NCBI GenBank assembly: GCA_022478985.1
Contig: JAKSZP010000120.1
Location: 124,001-188,000, forward strand
DNA length: 64,000 nt
Reading direction: 5' to 3'
Source: Massospora cicadina
Taxonomy: Eukaryota; Entomophthoromycota; Entomophthoromycetes; Entomophthorales; Entomophthoraceae
The notes under the pieces are model-generated. The model made no database searches and was not told where the DNA came from. It saw only the letters and a list, made by a program, of their open reading frames with translations. Numbering within the stretch: position 1 is the stretch's first letter; every line of letters starts with the position of its first letter. Positions 58,115 to 64,000 of the stretch are shown one piece after another. The position numbers were made by a program, and so were the translations under genes.

Positions 58115-58690
58115 TTAGTATCAGTAATAATCATGGCTGTCTTGTTGGTGATTACAGCATCAGTCTCCCTCAGAAAAGAAAACATCAGGAATCGCCCCCT
58201 TAGGAGTATTGCACACCTCATCTGACTAAGGAAATATGTATTCTGATTATCAATCAGAGCAGAATGACCAATCGTTCAATTTTTTCCGCCACAATTATGA
58301 AAAGGATGAAGTTGATAATCTGGTAGATGCACCCATGGGGAGAACCGTTGGGATCAAAACTTATGAGACAAATGTTACTCCTTGCTATCAAGTGTGCATC
58401 CAGATGAGTCAAAGATTTAATCCAGATGAACAATGATTGGATGGAACCATCTACCTCTCCTAACCCAACTGGTCAGTTTTTTTCTCAAAACCTGGTAGAG
58501 ATTACAACCACGCTCAGCCTGGCGGTCAGGATTAAAATGATGTTCAATTATTAATTCCATGTTTTTCCCTGCAGATCATATGTTAGAATTATCTTAATGA
58601 TTAAGCCATGTAAACTGTGGATGCTGTTGTGGGTATTGGAGTACCCTTAATGGAAGCCAAGTCTTTCCTTAGCATGTCAGTTGTCAGTGT
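58115..58690 (+). mobile_element. Start of a second Gypsy-2 internal region (tandem, truncated)
   Basis: Matches 33872-34450, including the PBS-like TTAGTATCAG, GTTGATAATCTGGTAGATGC, CCATGGGGAGAACCGTTGGG and GTGGGTATTGGAGTACC. An internal region after a 3' LTR means two copies share one LTR. Similarity ends near 58690. Confidence 0.8.
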
Positions 58691-58823
58691 CATGAAAATG
58701 GCAGAAGAAGTTTAGACCAGCCTGCCAGTTGGGATGTGTAAGCACCCAAAAAGCAAGCCAGAATGCCAGAGGCATTGCCACACGTATGATGTTATATGGA
58801 GCTGGGCATTGGGAAATGACAAA

Positions 58824-59234
58824 TCATTGGTGCAGGGTAATAGTGAGTAGCAGCCCGAGGATGAACAAAATGGAGACCGCCCCAGACACTGAAGGTCTTT
58901 CTGCAGGGGGTAGTACCACAGGTATGGTTTCTACAAGGTCACCAATAGATGGGGTTGATTCAACTGGGGAGACAAGGGGGCGGATCCTTGCTTGGAGATG
59001 GTGGATATAAGGCCACAAGATCCCAGTATATTGTTGGCAAAAGTTTGTAATGATAGGGGTGAATTTCCAGAAGTATCTAGATCGCTGAATCCAGTTTATG
59101 ATGGTGGGGGCCATAGTGATAATCAATACGGGTAGAGTCCATCTGGTATAAGGAACAATGGGCCACCAGAGAAAAGCCATCGGGAATTCAACCAGAGGTG
59201 TATCAATAAAATTAAAATTGATAGTTATAAGCAA
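58824..59234 (-). CDS. Unrecognised 136-codon open frame with hydrophobic segments
   Basis: Open from ATG at 59234. It has hydrophobic stretches near the N-terminus (FPMAFLWWPIVPY, TLPVLIITMAPTII) and the C-terminus (AVSILFILGLLLTITL), with a Pro/Ser-rich middle. It starts within DNA resembling the Gypsy-1 LTR (minus strand), so it may be chance coding inside a repeat. I recognise no family. Confidence 0.2.
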   Translation of the reverse strand: MLITINFNFIDTPLVEFPMAFLWWPIVPYTRWTLPVLIITMAPTIINWIQRSRYFWKFTPIITNFCQQYTGILWPYIHHLQARIRPLVSPVESTPSIGDLVETIPVVLPPAERPSVSGAVSILFILGLLLTITLHQ

Positions 59235-59259
59235 ATTTTTATTGTAAAGGAAAGTGAAG

Positions 59260-59640
59260 AAAATTGACCAACAATTTTCTCAATGCGATGCAACTGATTA
59301 AATAGTGGTTGATTGATGCGGGGACAAGGCGGTATTGTAACCCTCAATTTTTATCTAACTGGAGAATTATTTGTGAATGGGGGCAGATAAGTTCACTGGG
59401 AACTGACATCAAAGAATTCAGCGACAGGCCAAGTTGCTGTCAGTTCAACCTCAAATGCCTGAACCAATGCTCGACTTCACTTCTGACAGTTGGTGTGACA
59501 GCGTTTGGCCCAACGAGCAGTAGGAATCCCCCAGGGCCACCCCATGTAGGGGCGGTCCCAATTGTTTGAGAAGGGTTCAGGATGCCCAACCTGCCCGTGG
59601 CCAGTCGTTGGGACATTGTTTAGTCAAAAGCGTTGCATTG
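59260..59640 (-). repeat. Diverged piece of a Gypsy-1-like LTR
   Basis: On the minus strand it contains CGCCCCTACATGGGGTGGCC, GTTGGGC...GCTGTCAC, TTGAACTGACAGCAACT and GAGAAAATTG...GGTCAATTTTC in the same order as the Gypsy-1 LTR. It is much more diverged than the two Gypsy-1 LTRs are from each other, so it is a relative and not part of that element. Confidence 0.65.
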
Positions 59641-59952
59641 GCTGCAATGCCCAATTTTGCCATAAGGGAGCTTCAAACTATTGTCCATGGTGTCAGATGC
59701 TGCTACCTGCACGTCAGGGATCATCCCCAACGATTTTGGGAGGGGGTTAATTTTGACAATTGTGATGTTGGCCAAATCAAAACCATTGGTGATTCTGCCT
59801 GATAAATTAGTATTCATCCCTTTTTGAATATGTGGAATCTGATCATTGGGCTTATTTTCACTTGATTTCAGACTGATTGACTTCATTTTAGCAATCTCAG
59901 CGCAAATTTCCCTGATTAAATGTACTAGTTCTGCTGAGGTGAGTGTAGGCAT
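59620..59952 (-). CDS. Unrecognised 110-codon open frame
   Basis: Open from ATG at 59952: MPTLTSAELVHLIREICAEI, then a polar, Lys/Asn-rich stretch ending KIGHCSQCNAFD. It lies 5' of and slightly overlaps the Gypsy-1-like LTR piece on the same strand. It could be a remnant of that element or chance; no family recognised. Confidence 0.2.
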   Translation of the reverse strand: MPTLTSAELVHLIREICAEIAKMKSISLKSSENKPNDQIPHIQKGMNTNLSGRITNGFDLANITIVKINPLPKSLGMIPDVQVAASDTMDNSLKLPYGKIGHCSQCNAFD

Positions 59953-61940
59953 TGGGGGAGGAATAAAAGAGGGCTGGCTGTTACCCAGCGCTCATCTACC
60001 ATGTGGGCGAGGTCGCCCTGGGTAACAAGGAGTACAGCGTTCTTTTCAGTACCTTCTTACTTGAAAATAGGAAAAGAGCCCGCTCAACACACAGGGGACG
60101 TTCCCTGGGACTTACAGCCTGACAGTTGGGCACATATTAGATGAATTTCGCTTAATTAGTGATTGATAAGCACCTTAAATCAAGGTTTCAGGGGTGTGTG
60201 GCACGTGAAACAGATTGCAATAGTGCTTAGGAACATACACTATTAAAGGTCTAATCATCTTTTTGTAAGTCACTGAATTGATGGAATGGAACACCTGCTC
60301 CATAATTACTAAAATATTTATGCGGATAGTGGCATGATTCTCTAGATTAACCTGGAAATCTGGTAGTATGGTGTGGAGGGTGACAACCAAAAAAATTAAA
60401 TTATAGGAAATATGGGACTATTTAGAAGGATTTCAGTGTAAAGAATAAACTAAAAACGTAATCTAGAGGGACTTTTGCCAATGTATAAAATGGAAGGGTT
60501 GATTTGGGGAGAACTCAAGCAATGAACTGATCCTGTGCCCCTTCAATAAATCCTAATTGGTTAGGTCAATAAGAGTATATTAAGTGAGGAGAGAATTTTT
60601 GACAGGTCTGGATCATGACATTAAAAAGTCATGAAAGCTTATCTTACATATCAGAGAATAAACCTAAATCAATAGTTCCACCTTACGCGATTTGTTTAGA
60701 TTATTGATTCATTGCAGCTAATTTTTCATGAAATCTTTTAGATTGAGAGATCAATCAAGATAAATTGGGGGATTAACTTATCTGGTGATTTGCTCCACAG
60801 AAAGGTCACTATTAATGACCCAATCTTACTAAACAGAATTGTTAGGGCATCTTTTATGCTTGAGATGAGTTTGGGCAATTATTTGCATATTGAAGGTAAC
60901 CAGGCTATGATTTGGATGAGTCCTGGGGTACTGCCTGAGACCCCTACACTTGACCATCTTACTGCGATCCCCTTATTTAACTCCCAACAAGTTATAAGGA
61001 GAAAGGGGGCTAGAGAGGGAGGGTCCTTGGGGCGTGGCAGTACCACATCAAACATCTACCACATTAGCAAGGTCACTGAGATTAGAAAGGGGAGCCATGG
61101 GAGGCCTTGGGTCTTTCTTACACCTAAAGTATATTGCTCACAATTGCATAGGTGTTGGTAATCTCAAATTACAGGTCAATGACTTTAGATATGAGGTTGG
61201 TAGTAATTCATATTGATTTAGTCATAATTCATTTAATTGATTTGTGTCATAACTCACACATCACGGATGAAAAAATAAGTAAAATATTGAATCTACTATG
61301 CCTACCAATGATTAGATTCCTTCCTCCAACTTAACAAGGGCATCAATACCTAAATCATCCAATGGAAAAAGAGATCCTGATATCATTAAAAGCAAAGCTA
61401 CAAAGAGGTCACTTTATTGATTTTAAAAACCACCATGACACAAGGGAAGACGTCTCATCACGCACATCTTCCTGAGATCCAAATAGATCCCAATCATTGG
61501 TCCACAAAGGAATGTCTTGCTTACAACAAACCCTATCACCCTATAAGTATACCAAGCTTAAAATAGATGAATTATTATATTTTTATAAAAATTTTAAACA
61601 AACTTTCTATTGTTAGTTTTTATTATGTTTATTCAGCAATCCTTGGTCATCACAGTGGTTCTAGCCCCTTGCTGTAAATTTAAAGAATAAAACAATATCT
61701 GACTCCAAGCAGCTTTAAAGCCTGTCCCATTGCCCATCCCTGCTATCTACAGTGTTGACAGAGAATGGTGCTCTCTGCTAGGTCTTCCAAGTTGCTAGTA
61801 AATAGTGAGGATGTAAAAAAAGATGTAAAATAGTTTTGAACAAGAAACCTCCCCCAATATAATGGTGGTAAAAAGCATTACCTGTTGGATCATCAATGCT
61901 CGCTTATAAATAGGCGCCCCTGTCCCAGCTACCTTGAATC
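59953..61940. other. AT-rich stretch without a recognisable gene
   Basis: About 2 kb with short open frames only. I see no element termini, RNA gene or protein motif that I can support. Confidence 0.5.
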
Positions 61941-61941
61941 T

Positions 61942-62499
61942 ATGTCTGAGTATATAGGTGATGTGTCTCATTTAGACCCAAGTGAATTTTGATTAAGACT
62001 TACCAATCTCTGCCAATCATACAACAACTGCTTGATGGTAATTTTGTGCCTAAAAGGCGTTCCATTCAGGTCAGAGATTCGGCTTTTTCCTCCACTATGA
62101 GAAAACTATACTTAATTCCTTGTTTGCCTGCTACTGAAGTGGGAACCAGAATGGATCAATATTTTGAACTTCATCCACCCGGTCATCTATCACATTATGT
62201 AAAATTTAGAACTAAATCATTAAGAGGTACTCCAACATTTAGACCTGATATTCTCTTCTATCATCAACCTATGAAAACTAAAAGACTATTTTCTCCTTCA
62301 TCCAAGAGAAATAAAACGTTAATAAAAATCAACGCTTAACTAATAAAGTAAGATGTCATATAACTTTATTGGATGAAGAAACTTCTTATATCTACAGAAT
62401 CAGATTATAACCCAAGTGGACGCGGCTGCATCTTGAGCTAACTTCAGGTCGGACTATTAGTTTGCTCTTAAATTGTATCTCCAGCCTCAAAGAACAGTG
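61942..62499 (+). other. Possible 5' part of Gypsy-4, unrecognised open stretch
   Basis: ATG at 61942 begins MSEYIGDVSHLDPSEF and stops. A different frame stays open for 116 codons (61989-62339) with TRMDQYFELHPPGHLSHYVK but has no ATG start. Its position just before the Gypsy-4 gag suggests a link. I cannot identify it. Confidence 0.25.
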
Positions 62500-64000
62500 T
62501 TGCTTTGTTTCATATAATTTGAGGAAGCCTTACTGCAAGCCCGTCCTGGTGTGCAAGGCCCTGTTGGCTTTGAAGGGCCCCTTGGCTATCAAGGCCCACC
62601 CAGATAAGGGGAACAGCTGGCATCCAATGGCCTCAAGGGGATATTAGACCTATAAGGCCCACAGGATTAACCGGGCCCCTTGGCCTCCAGGGGATATTGG
62701 CCTTAGATCGCCAGGGCCACCTGAGAACATTGGCACTCCCTGGTCACATGGAACATTAGAACCTCCCAGCCATCAATATGAAGCTGGGTCCCCTGGCCCC
62801 CTGGACCAACCATGACAGAACCTAAAGATGACGCTTCCTGATCTTGATTACATAATATCCTGAAATAAGTTGCCTAACTTGAATCCCAAGCTGCAGCTAT
62901 TGCTCACGGCTTTGGTGTAAACCTTAAAGGACAACCTTGACCCCAAGTATATCTTAGAAGCCTTATATGATGGGCTTGTGAATGCCAGTGGCCTCTCATG
63001 ATTGCATGGTGTTCAAGTAGACCACATTAATGACCGACTCATTCAACTTAACGTTCAAGTTGAGGCCATTAAGGTGGAACAAATCTCCATTAAGACCACC
63101 ATGGAAGCACAGAAGCTAGAATTGCAAGGGATTAAGGAGCAACTTGTCCAAAAGGCCAATGCTACCACAGTAATGAATTAGTATAAAGATTTACAGGATG
63201 ACATCAATGATTTAAGAGCTCAGTCTGATCAGATCAGACCCTCTGAATATAATGACACCAAGTCCTCTTTTTCATCTCTTCTTACACCAACTGGGATTAA
63301 TGTTCTATCTACACCTGATTATACTAATGTTTTATTTAACTGAGGCAAGCTGACCAGGGGACAGGCATTACCAAAAGAAAGAAAGAAACAACATGAAACC
63401 TGAACAGGGTCAACTCTGTCAAAGAAAGTTTTTCCACCTCTGGATCGGGACTCAAATTTTTCTGGTTACGTCATGGGTAAGGTTTTCGTGTTATTAGACC
63501 TACTAACCGTCAATAGCTTCCTTCAGCTGGCACCCTGATCAATGTGCAAATGGCGGGAATCGAATCTGCAACCTTCAGGTTGGTAGCCATACGCCCTTAC
63601 TGACTCGCCTTCCACCCCCTGATTATACTAATTTTAAGCCTACTTTTAAAAGAAGTACATCCCCTGAGGAAGGAGTATTACTTTTTTCCTATACATCTAT
63701 GAAAGCGCCATGGAAGAGATTACAAAATGATAAAAATATTGGCATCTACCTACCTGATTGAATCAAATTGCCCAAGTAATTATGGTCCCTCATCTGAAGA
63801 CTAGTCAAACCTGGAACAAAGTCAAAACCGCCTTGATAAAGCAGTTTAAAAGCGATCAGACCCCTGTCTTCTCAAAAGAAGGCCTACTTGGGTATTCACT
63901 TCAATTATGGCGAATCACCAACTAAGTTTTCCAATCAATTTTACTATGAGGCACAGACCTCAAATTGCTATTATTGCAATTCTCTAGACGACGCCAATAT
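62500..64000 (+). pseudogene. Gypsy-4 gag: collagen-like repeats, coiled coil, interrupted by SINE-1 (runs off window)
   Basis: From 62530 to 62820 two frames carry Gly-x-y runs: GVQGPVGFEGPLGYQGPP, GLTGPLGLQG and EAGSPGPLDQP. A long helical, heptad-like stretch follows (62950-63230: HINDRLIQLNVQVEAIKVEQ, LQGIKEQLVQKANATTVM, YKDLQDDINDLRAQSDQI). Next comes LLTPTGINVLSTPDYTN, where SINE-1 interrupts, and PDYTNFKPTFKRSTSPEEGV resumes in frame. The end (ESPTKFSNQFYYEAQTS) looks like gag. A collagen-like stretch followed by a coiled coil is, as far as I recall, found in some fungal Gypsy gag proteins. Pol lies beyond the window. Confidence 0.6.
63314..63632 (-). mobile_element. SINE-1: tRNA-headed SINE with perfect 15-bp target duplication
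   Basis: The 289-bp insert at 63329-63617 is flanked by CCTGATTATACTAAT (63314-63328 and 63618-63632). On the minus strand the tRNA-like head has GGCGAGTCAGTAAGGGCG (A-box region) and AGATTCGATTCCC (B box, 63554-63566). The body contains TTCAGGTTTCAT and a TTTC-rich stretch, shared with SINE-2. The 3' end reads TGTCCCCTGGTCAGCTTGCC followed by TCAGTTAAATAAA, nearly the same as LINE-C. The perfect duplication suggests a recent insertion. It is too long and wrongly ended to be a tRNA gene. Confidence 0.93.

Noticed and set aside
63550..63617. Possible tRNA gene on the minus strand
   Set aside because: Same reason: it is the head of SINE-1, inside a perfect 15-bp duplication, without proper acceptor pairing.
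1..64000. Bacterial-type operons, riboswitches or Shine-Dalgarno sites
   Set aside because: Spliceosomal intron, mitochondrial presequence and eukaryotic retroelements show nuclear eukaryotic DNA; no prokaryotic feature is supported.

Overview
The window looks like a repeat-swollen eukaryotic nuclear genome, most likely fungal. It holds one recognisable cellular gene, a mitochondrial medium-chain acyl-CoA dehydrogenase with a 153-bp GT-AG intron, set in about 60 kb of decayed retrotransposons. These are chromodomain-type and other Ty3/Gypsy elements, APE-endonuclease LINEs, short tRNA-derived SINEs and a family of LINE-ORF1-only elements. The species cannot be fixed from the sequence alone. 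Names used here (Gypsy-1 to -4, LINE-A to -D, ORF1-only O1 to O4, SINE-1 and -2) are local labels.

Layout. 1-915: ORF1-only element O4 (minus strand, 3' end outside the window). 916-2918: AT-rich DNA with a 45-bp minisatellite. 2919-4375: the acyl-CoA dehydrogenase gene (minus), with an apparent 1-base deletion in exon 1. 5508-20970: Gypsy-1, a decayed chromovirus with LTRs of about 1.26 kb; its 5' LTR carries a ~0.9-kb insertion and its 3' LTR is split by the 8-kb LINE-D. About 21599-58114: Gypsy-2, one LTR element of about 7 kb spread over 36.5 kb. Its 5' LTR is split by LINE-A and by a ~0.95-kb insertion that itself holds LINE-B. Its RT is split by SINE-2. Its integrase is split by Gypsy-3, which carries O1 in its RT and O2 in its 3' LTR. 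Its 3' LTR is split by O3 and LINE-C. Removing each insertion plus one target-site copy rejoins the host reading frame or LTR. 58115-58690: the start of a second Gypsy-2 internal region in tandem. 58700-61990: unassigned DNA with a Gypsy-1-LTR-like piece. 62500-64000: the gag of a further element (Gypsy-4) interrupted by SINE-1.

The most interesting system is a set of non-LTR elements with one 3' tail. LINE-C, both SINEs and three ORF1-only elements end in variants of CCCCTGGTCRGCTTGCCTCA followed by a short A/T-rich tail; LINE-A and LINE-B carry a related version. All have 14-17-bp target-site duplications. The ORF1-only elements (about 1.92 kb) encode a protein built like the LINE ORF1 (DLGF-type region, then a CCHC knuckle) but with no endonuclease or reverse transcriptase. 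I infer that two kinds of non-autonomous parasite, a protein-coding half-LINE and a tRNA-SINE, share one LINE's tail-recognition machinery.

Almost every element ORF is broken, often by stop codons where Trp or Gln is expected, which fits C-to-T decay. All element coding regions are therefore called as pseudogenes.
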